A DNA stretch of 64,000 nt from Psychroflexus torquis ATCC 700755 (GTDB lineage Bacteria; Bacteroidota; Bacteroidia; Flavobacteriales; Flavobacteriaceae): the NCBI RefSeq assembly GCF_000153485.2, contig NC_018721.1, forward strand, positions 2,852,001 through 2,916,000, read 5' to 3'. Below, piece after piece: positions 52,272 through 61,521 of this stretch. A model generated the notes under the pieces. It was not told where the DNA came from. It was given only the letters and a program-made list of their open reading frames with translations, and did not search any database. Numbering within the stretch: the first letter of the stretch is position 1; the number at the start of each line of letters is the position of its first letter. The position numbers and the translations under genes are program-made.

Positions 52272-53939
52272 TCAAAATAATCCTGAGATTGTTCCCTTTC
52301 TATCTATTTTAATCTTTTCAGATGAAGGGGTCAAAGGCAAACCAGGCATCCTAAGTATGTTACCAGCAATTGGAATAATAAATCCAGCTCCTGCAGCTAT
52401 TTCAAACTCACGGATGTGTATGTCAAAATTTCTAGGGCGGCCTAGTAATTTTTCGTTGTCACTCAAGCTTTTCTGGGTTTTAGCCATACAAATGGGTAGG
52501 TTACCATAGCCTAAACCCTCAAATTTGTTTAGTTGCTTTTTTGCTTTGGCTGTAAGCACCACATTGTTAGCTCCATATATCCTTCTGCAAATTTTCTCTA
52601 TTTTAGTTAAGGAGGAATCTTTCAGATCATAAGTAGGAGTAAACTTAGCTTTACAAGTTTGAGCAGCAGCTACTACTTTTTCAGCTAATTCGATACAGCC
52701 TTTCCCTCCTTCAGCCCAGCCATAGCTTAAAACTACAGGTACTCCTATTTTTTTACAATAGACATAAATAAGGTTTTTTTCAGCTTCGGTATCACCGTTA
52801 AAGGCGTTTATAGAAACAACTATGGGCAACCCAAAACTTTGAATGCTTTCTATATGCCTCTCCAAGTTTGGGATTCCTTTTTCTAAGGCCTCCAGATTTT
52901 CTTCCGTTAAGCGATCCAGTGGCAGTCCTCCATGATACTTGAGCGCTCTTATTGTTGCCACGATTACTACAGCCTTGGGCGATAAATTGGCTTTTCTGCA
53001 TTTTATATTCAAGAACTTTTCAGCACCTAAATCGGCCGCAAATCCAGCTTCAGTAACGACATAATCCCCTAGGCTCATGCCCATTTTTGTAGCGATAATA
53101 GAGTTGGTTCCTTGAGCGATATTAGCAAAAGGTCCTCCATGTATAATCGCTGGATTTCCTTCAAGTGTCTGAACCAGATTAGGTTTGATGGCATCTTTTA
53201 ATAAAACAGCCATAGCTCCAGAAGCATTCAAGTCTTTAGCATAAACGGCCTTACCTTCAAAAGTATCTCCAATATAGATGTTACTGCACATCTCTTGTAA
53301 GTTTTCTAAGTTTTTGCACAAACATAGAATAGCCATAATTTCTGAAGCTGCTGTAATGTTAAACCCTGTCTCACTAGGAATTCCACCTGCTTTACCCCCA
53401 AGGGACGAAACGATATTTCGAAGAGAGCGATCGTTCATATCCATACAGCGTTTCCATATGACAGTGCGAGGGTCTATGCCTAAGTTTTTACTTCTGTTTT
53501 GTATATTGTTATCAATGAGTGCTGCAAGTAAATTATTAGCCATAGCAATGGCATGAAAATCACCTGTAAAGTGTAAGTTGATGTCTACCATAGGAATAAC
53601 CTGACTCCAGCCTCCCCCTGTAGCTCCACCTTTCATACCGAAAACAGGCCCAAGGCTTGGCTCTCTGAGGACCACAACTGACTTTTTGCCAATACAGTTC
53701 AATCCATCGCTTAGGCCAATGGAAGTCGTTGTTTTTCCCTCTCCTGCTGGGGTTGGCGTGATGGCCGTAACCAAGATAAGATTACTCTGATCAACTTTCT
53801 CCTTATCTATTAAGTCTAATGGTAGTTTAGCCTTTTCATTCCCATAATATTCTAAATAGGCTTCTTTGATGTCTAATTTTTCAGCTATTCTTTTAATGTG
53901 ATCCGCTTTAACTTTCTGTGCAATTTCTATATCAGTCAT
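52272..53939 (-). CDS. fhs: Formate-tetrahydrofolate ligase
   Basis: This 555-residue enzyme joins formate to tetrahydrofolate with ATP to give 10-formyl-THF. It has the P-loop TPTPAGEGKTTTSIGL (about 61-76), FGMKGGATGGGWSQVIPM, DINLHFTGDFHAI, and EAGFAADLGAEKF, all standard for Fhs. Length is normal. It feeds one-carbon units to purine synthesis. It is a single-gene unit here. Confidence 0.96.
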   Translation of the reverse strand: MTDIEIAQKVKADHIKRIAEKLDIKEAYLEYYGNEKAKLPLDLIDKEKVDQSNLILVTAITPTPAGEGKTTTSIGLSDGLNCIGKKSVVVLREPSLGPVFGMKGGATGGGWSQVIPMVDINLHFTGDFHAIAMANNLLAALIDNNIQNRSKNLGIDPRTVIWKRCMDMNDRSLRNIVSSLGGKAGGIPSETGFNITAASEIMAILCLCKNLENLQEMCSNIYIGDTFEGKAVYAKDLNASGAMAVLLKDAIKPNLVQTLEGNPAIIHGGPFANIAQGTNSIIATKMGMSLGDYVVTEAGFAADLGAEKFLNIKCRKANLSPKAVVIVATIRALKYHGGLPLDRLTEENLEALEKGIPNLERHIESIQSFGLPIVVSINAFNGDTEAEKNLIYVYCKKIGVPVVLSYGWAEGGKGCIELAEKVVAAAQTCKAKFTPTYDLKDSSLTKIEKICRRIYGANNVVLTAKAKKQLNKFEGLGYGNLPICMAKTQKSLSDNEKLLGRPRNFDIHIREFEIAAGAGFIIPIAGNILRMPGLPLTPSSEKIKIDRKGTISGLF

Positions 53940-54126
53940 TTACTTTTCTCTGAAATTTGGAATGTGTTTGCTTAATTATTTACCACTGTGTATTTGTAAA
54001 AAAATCGGTATTGAAACCCCAGAACAATTTAGTGTTTTACAAAGAGAAGAAATAAATAAACCCTTTAATAAAAAAGGTAAAAGGCTTTATTTATGCTTTT
54101 ATTAAGGGGATGTATAGTTAGATTAT

Positions 54127-54333
54127 TCTTTTTCATTGCTTTTCTTGTAGTAAAATGTTTTGGAATCTTTTTTCTTTTTCATTTACTAGTTTCGTCCTTT
54201 TTTTGAATTCAATTCAAATAAAAGATAAGGAATCCCAATACCCATTGAAGTCCAAAACGAATAATTTTTGACTTCAGGGTTTTCAATTCTTTTTGCAACT
54301 AAAAGTCCGCTTATACTAAGTAATACCAAATTA
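54127..54333 (-). pseudogene. 3' end of a small membrane-protein gene cut by a MITE
   Basis: On the minus strand, a frame running out of the MITE remnant reads LVLLSISGLLVAKRIENPEV then KNYSFWTSMGIGIPYLLFEL and ends with TAG at about 54188; a tiny in-line ATG frame (MKKKKDSKTFYYKKSNEKE) follows to 54127. A hydrophobic start and an aromatic second segment suggest a two- or three-helix membrane protein. The 5' part is missing. Confidence 0.45.
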
Positions 54334-54367
54334 AATTTATGCTACATTATAGGTTTAATTTGTTATA
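54321..54367. mobile_element. MITE copy D, internally deleted
   Basis: TAATACCAAATTAAATTTATG is followed directly by CTACATTATAGGTTTAATTT; these are the two termini of the MITE copies at 35.3-37.2 kb with the interior lost. 47 bp long. Confidence 0.7.
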
Positions 54368-54528
54368 AGTAAAATTGAAAGATCCGGAAAATGAAAGCTC
54401 TTCTGAATTGATGGAAGGTCAACTTCATTGTCATTACAACCTATAAAGAGTAGGAAAAATTAGATTAAAGTAGGTGGTTAACAGATCATTAAATCATCTA
54501 CAAGTTGTTCTGTAATTTTCAACTTGTG

Positions 54529-56031
54529 TTAGTGATTAGACTTTTCATAGGATTTATAGGTGTGTGAAAGCTCACGAATTGCTTTTTCTATCACTGGACG
54601 TTTTACACAAGAGTACCCGAAAATAAAACCTTGTTTATTATTATTTATAAAACAATTACTGTAGTGGTGGACGTTGATATTTAAGATGCTTAAGTTATCC
54701 TTTATAATCCTATCAGACAAGTGGTCTGGAATTTCTGCTAAAAGATGTAAACTTCGAGCTTCTGAATACATTATTTTTACTGAAGGTGGCATATACTTTT
54801 TGAAATTATCAATAAATATAGAGCGGCGTTTTTCTGCTATGTTGACAACATTTTTGATATGGTTATAAATGTAATTTTTTTCAATAAACTGGCTCATAAT
54901 AAATTGATTTGAAGGCGAAACGAATCTATGTGAGTGTTTTTGTAAGGCCTTAATAACATCCAATAAATAGTAAGGGACTACCATGTAACCTAAACGGACA
55001 GATTGATGTAACAATCTATTAAACGTACCTAAAAACACAGTTCGGTTCTCTCGATCTAAACTGAAAATGGCTTCTTGTCTATCTTTCCAATTACTGATCT
55101 CGTGATCGTAGTCATTTTCGATGATAACTGCTTTATGACTACTTGCCCATTCCAAAATTTCAAGCTTCCTCTGCTTACTCATCCTCACGCCTGTAGGATA
55201 ATGATTTGAAGGTGTAAGGTGAATAAGTTTTGGGGATGTATTACCTTTTGATTTATAATCTTTAATTTTAATGCCTTGGTTATCTAGAGGAAGCTCATTA
55301 ATTTTAGTTCCTAAACTTTTAAAAATAGATTGCACATTGGGAAATGTTGGGTTTTCCATCACAATAGTATCTTTTGGATTCAATAAAGCATTCCCAATTA
55401 AATATAAAGATTGTAATGAACCCGATACTATGATAATTTGTTGATAATCACATTTAATACCACGAACAAGATTTAAATAATTTGCAACATTCTTTTTAAA
55501 AACCTCTATACCCGAGGAATCAGAAAAAGATAGAGATGAAAACTTTACTCGTCTCCAATATTCATCAGAAATTTTCTTCCATTGGTTAATAGGGAAGACA
55601 TCCAAGGGAGGTAAACCTGGCCTAAAGGCTACAAATTTTTCATCTGTGGAATGGAGTAGACCTACGTTTTTTGAAAAGAGTTTCCCACGTTTAGAAATTT
55701 CAGGATAATTAGAGAGTTGACTTATTCTTTCCGTTTTGGTATATGAGATGTCAATTTTTTTAACCCAATAACCAGACCCTGGTCTAGATTCTATGCTACC
55801 TTCTATCAGTAAAAGCTCAAAGGCCTTCACCGTTGTACTTCTTGAAACGCCCAACACTTCAGAAAGTTTTCTCGTAGAAGGAAGCTGGCTTTCTCTAGGA
55901 ATACTTTGATCTTCAATTTTTGCTTTGATGAAGATTTTGATTTTCAGATATTTAGCAAGACCGAGTTCACCCTCTGTTAAGCTTAATTCCCCTTTTATGA
56001 GGTTTAGAATGAAATCGGAACTGGTATGCAT
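54529..56031 (-). CDS. MocR/PdxR-type regulator (GntR HTH + aminotransferase-like domain)
   Basis: This 500-residue protein has an N-terminal GntR winged helix (about 20-85; QLPSTRKLSEVLGVSRSTTVKAFELLLIEG) followed by a fold-type I aminotransferase-like domain with the segment SGSLQSLYLIGNALLNPKD, ENDYDHEISNW, and FLGTFNRLLHQSVRLGYMV. In the last segment the usual PLP-binding Lys (FSKxLxPxxRLGY) seems to be Asn (FLGTFNRLL), so it may not bind PLP covalently. These regulators sense PLP or amino acids. It is divergent from the lamin-tail protein cluster at 56118, which it may control. Confidence 0.85.
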   Translation of the reverse strand: MHTSSDFILNLIKGELSLTEGELGLAKYLKIKIFIKAKIEDQSIPRESQLPSTRKLSEVLGVSRSTTVKAFELLLIEGSIESRPGSGYWVKKIDISYTKTERISQLSNYPEISKRGKLFSKNVGLLHSTDEKFVAFRPGLPPLDVFPINQWKKISDEYWRRVKFSSLSFSDSSGIEVFKKNVANYLNLVRGIKCDYQQIIIVSGSLQSLYLIGNALLNPKDTIVMENPTFPNVQSIFKSLGTKINELPLDNQGIKIKDYKSKGNTSPKLIHLTPSNHYPTGVRMSKQRKLEILEWASSHKAVIIENDYDHEISNWKDRQEAIFSLDRENRTVFLGTFNRLLHQSVRLGYMVVPYYLLDVIKALQKHSHRFVSPSNQFIMSQFIEKNYIYNHIKNVVNIAEKRRSIFIDNFKKYMPPSVKIMYSEARSLHLLAEIPDHLSDRIIKDNLSILNINVHHYSNCFINNNKQGFIFGYSCVKRPVIEKAIRELSHTYKSYEKSNH

Positions 56032-56117
56032 TATTTTTTTGGATTGGTATGCAAAATATAAAGAAAAAACTGTCTATTTTACATTATTAAAAATATTACT
56101 AACCAAAATTTATAGAT

Positions 56118-57845
56118 ATGAAAAATATTTACCTTTTATTTTGTTTATTTTATATAGGTGCATTTTCACAAAATGTAACTATAACAAAGGTTATTGAGAC
56201 AGGCTGTTCAAATCCTTTTGTTAAAACAGTAGAGCTCTATGTAGACGGTACTGTAGATTTTGCTAATGATGATATAGTTTTAAATTATATGCAAAATGGA
56301 GATGCTTGGCAGGATAATCAGATTGACATCTCTGGTTTAGGAGTTCAAACAGATGCTTTCGTTTACATTGTCAGAGACATTCCACTAATGCAAGCTGAAT
56401 TTCCTTCAACTATTTTTGATGCTAGCAATACAACAGAGGTTGGAACTTCAACAAGTGGCGATGATGGCTACCAATTGGTTTTAAACGGAACAGTAGTTAG
56501 TCAGTTTGGTAAAACTGAAACAGACGCTGATGATGACACTGAATCTAATTGGAATCATAATGATGCTGTAGCTACAAGATTAGATGGTATCTCAGATACA
56601 GGAACTTGGGATCCTGCGCAGTGGTCTATTACCGCAGAAGACGATTTAGATGATCATACTGCTTGCCAAGGAAGTGGAGCAAGTCCTAATTTAGAAACCT
56701 ATTTTGGAACCTTAGGAAGTACATTTCCTTTAGGTTCAGGTTCTGGTTGGACCCCTGTTGGAGAGGTATGTACAATAGCTTTAGGAAGTACATCTGTAAT
56801 TTGTACAACATTTTCAAATGGAGATACTGACGACACTTATACTGCTACGCTAGATTTTATAGGTGGAAATAATGATAATACTTTTGTGGTAAACTCAACT
56901 GCAGGCACAGTTGGTGGCGATGATCCTTCAAATACCGAAACGGGCACTATTGTAATTACCAATATCCCAGAAGGTACAGATATTACCGTTTCGGTTAGTG
57001 ATTTAGCAGATGGTGGTATATGTGATTTATCTGATGATATCAACAGTCCCGGTTGTGTACCATTGGTTTTGAATGAAGTCCTTTTTGATCCTCCTAGCGA
57101 CGATGACCAAACAGCAGAAGTAGAAGGTGATGCCAATAACGATGGAACTAGAGATGCTTCAGAAGATGAATTTATGGAATTTTTTAATAATTCGAATGAA
57201 GATTTAAACATCAGTGGATATACTATATTTGACTCTAACGGTTTATCTTCTGATACACCAAGACACGTGGTGCCCGCAAATACAATAATTTCAGCTAATA
57301 GCGCTTATGTTGTTTTTGGAGGTGGAACACCAACTGGCAGTTTCGGAACGGCCATTGTTCAAACATCCTCATCAGGTGATCTAAATTTAACAAATAGTGG
57401 AGATGATATTATAGTCAAAAATTCATCAGGCTTAACGGTAATCGATTTTGATTCTGATGACTTAAGTTTAAATTTTGGTGACAATCAATCTATTACTAGA
57501 AGCCCAGATATAACTGGTGATTATGTACTTCATACGGATGCAAATGCAGATTTAGTTTATTCGCCAGGATTGCAAGTAGACGGGACAACCTTATCAATTC
57601 AAGATAATCGCTTGAAATTTGATATTACATTTTATCCAAACCCTGTAAAAAACGGATTTGTGAATATCAATTCTAAAATTGAGGGCACCAAGACTATCGA
57701 GTTATATGACCTCACCGGTAGACTGGTCATGTCAACAAAATTAAGTACAAGCATATTGGATGTTTCCAGTATAGGAAGTGGCATTTACTTGTTAAGGGCT
57801 ACGATTTCAAATCGCACTTCAACAAACAAATTGATTATCGACTAA
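56118..57845 (+). CDS. Secreted protein with lamin-tail domain and T9SS sorting signal
   Basis: This 575-residue protein has a signal peptide (about 1-17, ending AFSQ), an N-terminal lamin-tail-like region (about 20-130; VTITKVIETGCSNPFVKTVE), a middle beta domain with repeated NxxGDTDDTYTATLDF text, a second lamin-tail domain (about 315-480; LVLNEVLFDPPSDDD, EDEFMEFFNNSNEDLNISGY) with an Asp-rich insert, and a type A T9SS sorting domain (about 505-575; ITFYPNPVKNGFVNI, ELYDLTGRLVMST). It is exported by the type IX system and attached to the surface or released. Many Asp/Asn residues suggest calcium binding. Confidence 0.88.
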   Translation: MKNIYLLFCLFYIGAFSQNVTITKVIETGCSNPFVKTVELYVDGTVDFANDDIVLNYMQNGDAWQDNQIDISGLGVQTDAFVYIVRDIPLMQAEFPSTIFDASNTTEVGTSTSGDDGYQLVLNGTVVSQFGKTETDADDDTESNWNHNDAVATRLDGISDTGTWDPAQWSITAEDDLDDHTACQGSGASPNLETYFGTLGSTFPLGSGSGWTPVGEVCTIALGSTSVICTTFSNGDTDDTYTATLDFIGGNNDNTFVVNSTAGTVGGDDPSNTETGTIVITNIPEGTDITVSVSDLADGGICDLSDDINSPGCVPLVLNEVLFDPPSDDDQTAEVEGDANNDGTRDASEDEFMEFFNNSNEDLNISGYTIFDSNGLSSDTPRHVVPANTIISANSAYVVFGGGTPTGSFGTAIVQTSSSGDLNLTNSGDDIIVKNSSGLTVIDFDSDDLSLNFGDNQSITRSPDITGDYVLHTDANADLVYSPGLQVDGTTLSIQDNRLKFDITFYPNPVKNGFVNINSKIEGTKTIELYDLTGRLVMSTKLSTSILDVSSIGSGIYLLRATISNRTSTNKLIID

Positions 57846-57857
57846 TGACTAATTCCA

Positions 57858-57888
57858 AAGGCTGCTATTCTAAATAGCAGCCTTTTTT
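57858..57888 (+). terminator. Intrinsic terminator after the T9SS protein gene
   Basis: AAGGCTGCTATT (57858-57869) pairs with AATAGCAGCCTT (57873-57884) over a 3-nt loop and is followed by TTTT. It begins 13 bp after the stop codon. Confidence 0.85.
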
Positions 57889-57986
57889 ATTAAGTGATAA
57901 TAAATCTGTGACTTAAAATGCGCATAACTAGTATTTAAATTTGTTTAAGAACGCAACACAGCGTTAACTTTATAATTCTATGACTC

Positions 57987-58991
57987 ATGAGTAAAAGCAA
58001 GACTTTAAACGGTATTTTTGGCATTTTTTTGCTAAGTCTTTTACAGTACTCCTGTACTACAGATGATATTTTACCTGCTTTAGAATTGACAACAAGTGAT
58101 ACCAACCTAAGCGAAGATGAGGGTAGTATTCAAATAACGGCAACCTTAAATTCAACAAGTAGTGAAACTGTAACGGTACCTCTGCTAATTAGTGGTACTG
58201 CAACTGAGGGTGTTGATTTCTCTATTTCTGCAACAGAAATTACAATTAGCAACGGACAAACTTCTGGAAGTATTTCCCTCAATGGGCTTCAAGACCAAGA
58301 CATCGAAGGTGTGGAAAACCTAAACATCTCCTTAGAGAGTGGTGCAGGATTTCTAGTTTTATCAGGTTCTAGCTTAGAGATACAAATTTTGGATGATGAT
58401 ACAGATACCGATAACGATGGTGTTTTGGATTCTGATGATGAATGTGTCGATGTAGCTGGCGATATCGAAAACAACGGCTGTCCTTTTTTAGGATTTTTAA
58501 TAAATGAAGTTAATTACGATCCTGCCTCAGGTGCTCTAGGAGATGCTAACGGAGATGGCACAAGAAGTCCTCTTAATGATGAATTTATAGAATTTTTTAA
58601 TTCTGGTTCAGCTTTAGATATTTCAGGCTATACCCTTTCAGACGCAGATCAAATTAGGCATACTTTTCCTCAAGGAACTATTTTACCAGTAAATAGTGTA
58701 TTAGTCGTTTTTGGCGGAGGCACACCAACAGGTGCTTTTGGTGGAGCAATTGTTCAAACCGCATCAGAAGGTCAATTAAATATGAGTAACTCTGGAGATT
58801 TTATGACTCTAGCAGACCCAAGTGGAGATCCAGTATTAACCTTTGATGTTGAGCCTTTATCCAATAATCCAAATGAGTCTTATACACGTAATCCAGACCT
58901 TATAGGAGAATTTGAACAACACGCAGGACTAGATGCTGCAAATGGGGCTTTGTTTTCTCCAGGTACAAAACTAGACGGGAGTTCTTTCTAA
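57987..58991 (+). CDS. Surface lipoprotein with Calx-beta-like and lamin-tail domains
   Basis: This 334-residue protein has a lipoprotein signal (LLSLLQYSCT; lipobox Cys23). Next is a Calx-beta-like domain (about 35-135; LSEDEGSIQITATLNSTSSE, ITISNGQTSGSISL), a calcium-binding thrombospondin type 3-like turn (DTDTDNDGVLDSDDECVD) and a lamin-tail domain (about 165-330; FLINEVNYDPASGALGDANG). The lamin tail is a close relative of the one in the 56118 product (shared VVFGGGTPTGxFG and AIVQT). It has no T9SS domain and is anchored by lipid. The next gene starts 15 bp on. Confidence 0.85.
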   Translation: MSKSKTLNGIFGIFLLSLLQYSCTTDDILPALELTTSDTNLSEDEGSIQITATLNSTSSETVTVPLLISGTATEGVDFSISATEITISNGQTSGSISLNGLQDQDIEGVENLNISLESGAGFLVLSGSSLEIQILDDDTDTDNDGVLDSDDECVDVAGDIENNGCPFLGFLINEVNYDPASGALGDANGDGTRSPLNDEFIEFFNSGSALDISGYTLSDADQIRHTFPQGTILPVNSVLVVFGGGTPTGAFGGAIVQTASEGQLNMSNSGDFMTLADPSGDPVLTFDVEPLSNNPNESYTRNPDLIGEFEQHAGLDAANGALFSPGTKLDGSSF

Positions 58992-59005
58992 CCTTATAAA
59001 AATAA

Positions 59006-60367
59006 ATGGAATACTTAGGAGTAATTATAGCGCTTGTTTTTATAGTCATTGTAGCCCGGTTGCTATTAAAAAAACAAAATCCACATGCCGTCTTATTGGT
59101 TTCTGGATTGCTAATGCTATGTATCTCTTATTTTTTAAATTACAAATTGCCTGTCTTAAAAGAGGAAACTGGTTTTATTGGCTTTGATTTTTTTAGATAC
59201 ATCAAAGAATCTTTTAGTAAAACCAATGCTGGCGTAGGTCTTATGATCATGGCCATTGGTGGTTTTGTTGCTTATATTGATAAAATTGGCGCTTCTAAGG
59301 CCTTGGTTCATGTCGCTATGAAACCACTAAAGCTTTTTAAGAAAAAACCTTACATAGCTGCTTCTATGGTTATACCTATAGGTCAAATATTATTTGTTTC
59401 TATCCCATCTGCAGCAGGTTTAAGTTTATTGCTCATGGCATCATTATTTCCAATACTGGTCAATTTAGGAGTAAGCAGATTATCGGCAGTGTCTGTAATT
59501 ACAGCAACAACGGCCTTTGGCATGGGACCAGCATCTGCCATAACTGTAAGTGCCTCAGCATTATGCGACATACCAATTATAGATTATTTAGTAGACTATC
59601 AAATTCCTTTAGTATGGCCGTTGAGCATTTCAATGATGGTGACCTATTATTTTGTAAATAAACATTTTGACAAGAAAATCGAAAAAGAAAAGGTGGTAGA
59701 AACCGAAAGTGATAAAAAATCAGACGTTCCTGTAATTTATGCGCTCATCCCCATTTTACCCATAATTCTGCTCATTGTTTTTTCAAAACTATTCAACTTA
59801 TTTCCTTCACCCATCGCATTAGACACCACTACAGCCATGTTTATTAGTCTATTTATAGCCTTGATATTCGAAGCGATTAGAAGAAGAAATATCAAAGAGG
59901 TTTTTGATACGCTAAAAATATTTTGGAGCGGAATGGGTAACATTTTTAAGACTGTAGTCACCTTAATTATAACAGCTGATATTTTTGCAAAAGGATTGAT
60001 AAGTTTAGGTCTTATAGATGGTTTGCTAGCTTTTGCTCAAAATGCAGGTTTTGGAGCAATTGGGATAGGTATTGTTATGTCTGTGATGATATTTTTAGCC
60101 TCCATGCTTATGGGTAGTGGAAATGCTTCATTTTTTGCTTTTGGCCCTCTAGTCCCAAAAATCTCAAAAGCCTTGGGGGTTGAATCTAGCTCTATAATTT
60201 TACCTATGCAATTTTCAGCTTCAATGGGACGAACTGTTTCTCCTGTTGCTGGTGTCATTATTGCAACGGCTGAAATTGCTCAGGTATCTGCCATATCTAT
60301 AGTGAAACGAAATATCATCCCCTTAGGAGTGGCTTTAATCATCATGTTAACCTATCATTTTATCTAG
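59006..60367 (+). CDS. DcuC-type C4-dicarboxylate or amino acid transporter
   Basis: This 453-residue protein has about twelve helices with the DcuC-family landmarks GLMIMAIGGFVAYIDKIGAS, IPSAAGLSLLLMA, TTAFGMGPASAITVSAS and MGSGNASFFAFGP, a region of re-entrant loops. DcuC-like carriers exchange or release C4-dicarboxylates such as succinate and aspartate. Placed directly before an isoaspartyl dipeptidase gene (4 bp gap), its substrate here could be aspartate, a dipeptide or a C4-acid product. Confidence 0.87.
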   Translation: MEYLGVIIALVFIVIVARLLLKKQNPHAVLLVSGLLMLCISYFLNYKLPVLKEETGFIGFDFFRYIKESFSKTNAGVGLMIMAIGGFVAYIDKIGASKALVHVAMKPLKLFKKKPYIAASMVIPIGQILFVSIPSAAGLSLLLMASLFPILVNLGVSRLSAVSVITATTAFGMGPASAITVSASALCDIPIIDYLVDYQIPLVWPLSISMMVTYYFVNKHFDKKIEKEKVVETESDKKSDVPVIYALIPILPIILLIVFSKLFNLFPSPIALDTTTAMFISLFIALIFEAIRRRNIKEVFDTLKIFWSGMGNIFKTVVTLIITADIFAKGLISLGLIDGLLAFAQNAGFGAIGIGIVMSVMIFLASMLMGSGNASFFAFGPLVPKISKALGVESSSIILPMQFSASMGRTVSPVAGVIIATAEIAQVSAISIVKRNIIPLGVALIIMLTYHFI

Positions 60368-60371
60368 AACA

Positions 60372-61520
60372 ATGCTAAATTTACTTAGAAATACACAATT
60401 ATACGCCCCATCAAAAATGGGTAAAAAAGATATTTTGATAGCAAATGATAAAATCATAGCTATTGAAGATAACCTTAGCGAATTTGAAAATAAACATGTA
60501 AAGATTATTGATGCTGAAGGCAAAATAGTAACCCCTGGCTTAATAGATCAACATATACATGTCATAGGTGCTGGTGGTAAAGAAGGTTTTGGGTCTATGA
60601 CGCCAGAAGTAAAACTTAGCGAACTCATTGCCTGTGGTACAACAACCGTTTGTAGTCTTTTGGGAACAGATGGCACTGCCAGAAACATCAGAACTTTATA
60701 TGCAAAAGTAAAAGGCTTAAATCAAGAAGGCATTTCAGCATACATGTTTAGCGGTTATTATGGTATGGACACCGTAACCATAACAGAGAGTATTCAAGGT
60801 GATATGTTGTTTATTGATAAAGTATTGGGTGTAAAAATAGCCATTAGTGATATTCGATCTTCTTATCCATCGGCTACAGATTTGGTAAGAAAACTTAGAG
60901 ACATCATGGTAGGTGGCATGGTTGGAGGCAAAAAAGGGATACTACATATTCATTTAGGAAACTTACCCAGCAAAATGGACCTGTTGTTTGAATTGGTTAA
61001 TGACTTTCACTTTCCTATTAAACACATCTCTCCAACGCATGTTGGCCGTTCAAAAGAGCTTTTTGACCAAGCAATAGAATTTGCCAAACTTGGCGGTATG
61101 ATAGATATAACAACAGCGGCATCTCAATATACAGCGCCTTATAAATCGGTTTTATATGCATTAGAACACGGTGTAGATATTAGCAAAATGACCTTTAGTA
61201 CAGATGGCCATGCAGGCTTAACAAAATTTGATGAAGAGGGTAGCGCCATTGGCGTAAGAAAAGCACCAATAGATAAAAATTTATCTGAAACCTTACTATT
61301 GGTCAAAGAAGGTAAGTTACCAATTGAAAAAGCCTTTCAACTAGTCACCAGTAATCCTGCTGAAAACTTAGGGCTTAAGCACAAAGGAAGCATACAAGTT
61401 GGTAATGATGCCGACTTCTGTTTTTTTGATGAAGACTTAACTCTTACTGATGTGTTTGCAAAAGGACAACAGATGATGAAAAATAAAAAAATTATAGTTA
61501 AAGGAAATTTTGAACTATAG
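60372..61520 (+). CDS. iadA: Isoaspartyl dipeptidase
   Basis: This 382-residue amidohydrolase has the metal motif DQHIHVIGAGGKEGFG (about 59-74), the metal-bridging Lys region (DKVLGVKIAISDIRSSYP; Lys at about 157), HIHLGN, HISPTHVGR with His ligands, and the catalytic Asp in FSTDGHAG. It splits beta-aspartyl dipeptides that arise from damaged or recycled proteins. Length fits IadA. It is co-directional with the transporter and porin genes, which suggests uptake and use of aspartyl peptides. Confidence 0.9.
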   Translation: MLNLLRNTQLYAPSKMGKKDILIANDKIIAIEDNLSEFENKHVKIIDAEGKIVTPGLIDQHIHVIGAGGKEGFGSMTPEVKLSELIACGTTTVCSLLGTDGTARNIRTLYAKVKGLNQEGISAYMFSGYYGMDTVTITESIQGDMLFIDKVLGVKIAISDIRSSYPSATDLVRKLRDIMVGGMVGGKKGILHIHLGNLPSKMDLLFELVNDFHFPIKHISPTHVGRSKELFDQAIEFAKLGGMIDITTAASQYTAPYKSVLYALEHGVDISKMTFSTDGHAGLTKFDEEGSAIGVRKAPIDKNLSETLLLVKEGKLPIEKAFQLVTSNPAENLGLKHKGSIQVGNDADFCFFDEDLTLTDVFAKGQQMMKNKKIIVKGNFEL

Positions 61521-61521
61521 T

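Noticed and set aside
53940..54126. Search for a riboswitch upstream of fhs
   Set aside because: The region has a short AT-rich repeat pair (CCTTTAATAAAAAAGG and GCTTTTATTAAGGG) but no motif of a known folate or purine riboswitch that I can recognise.
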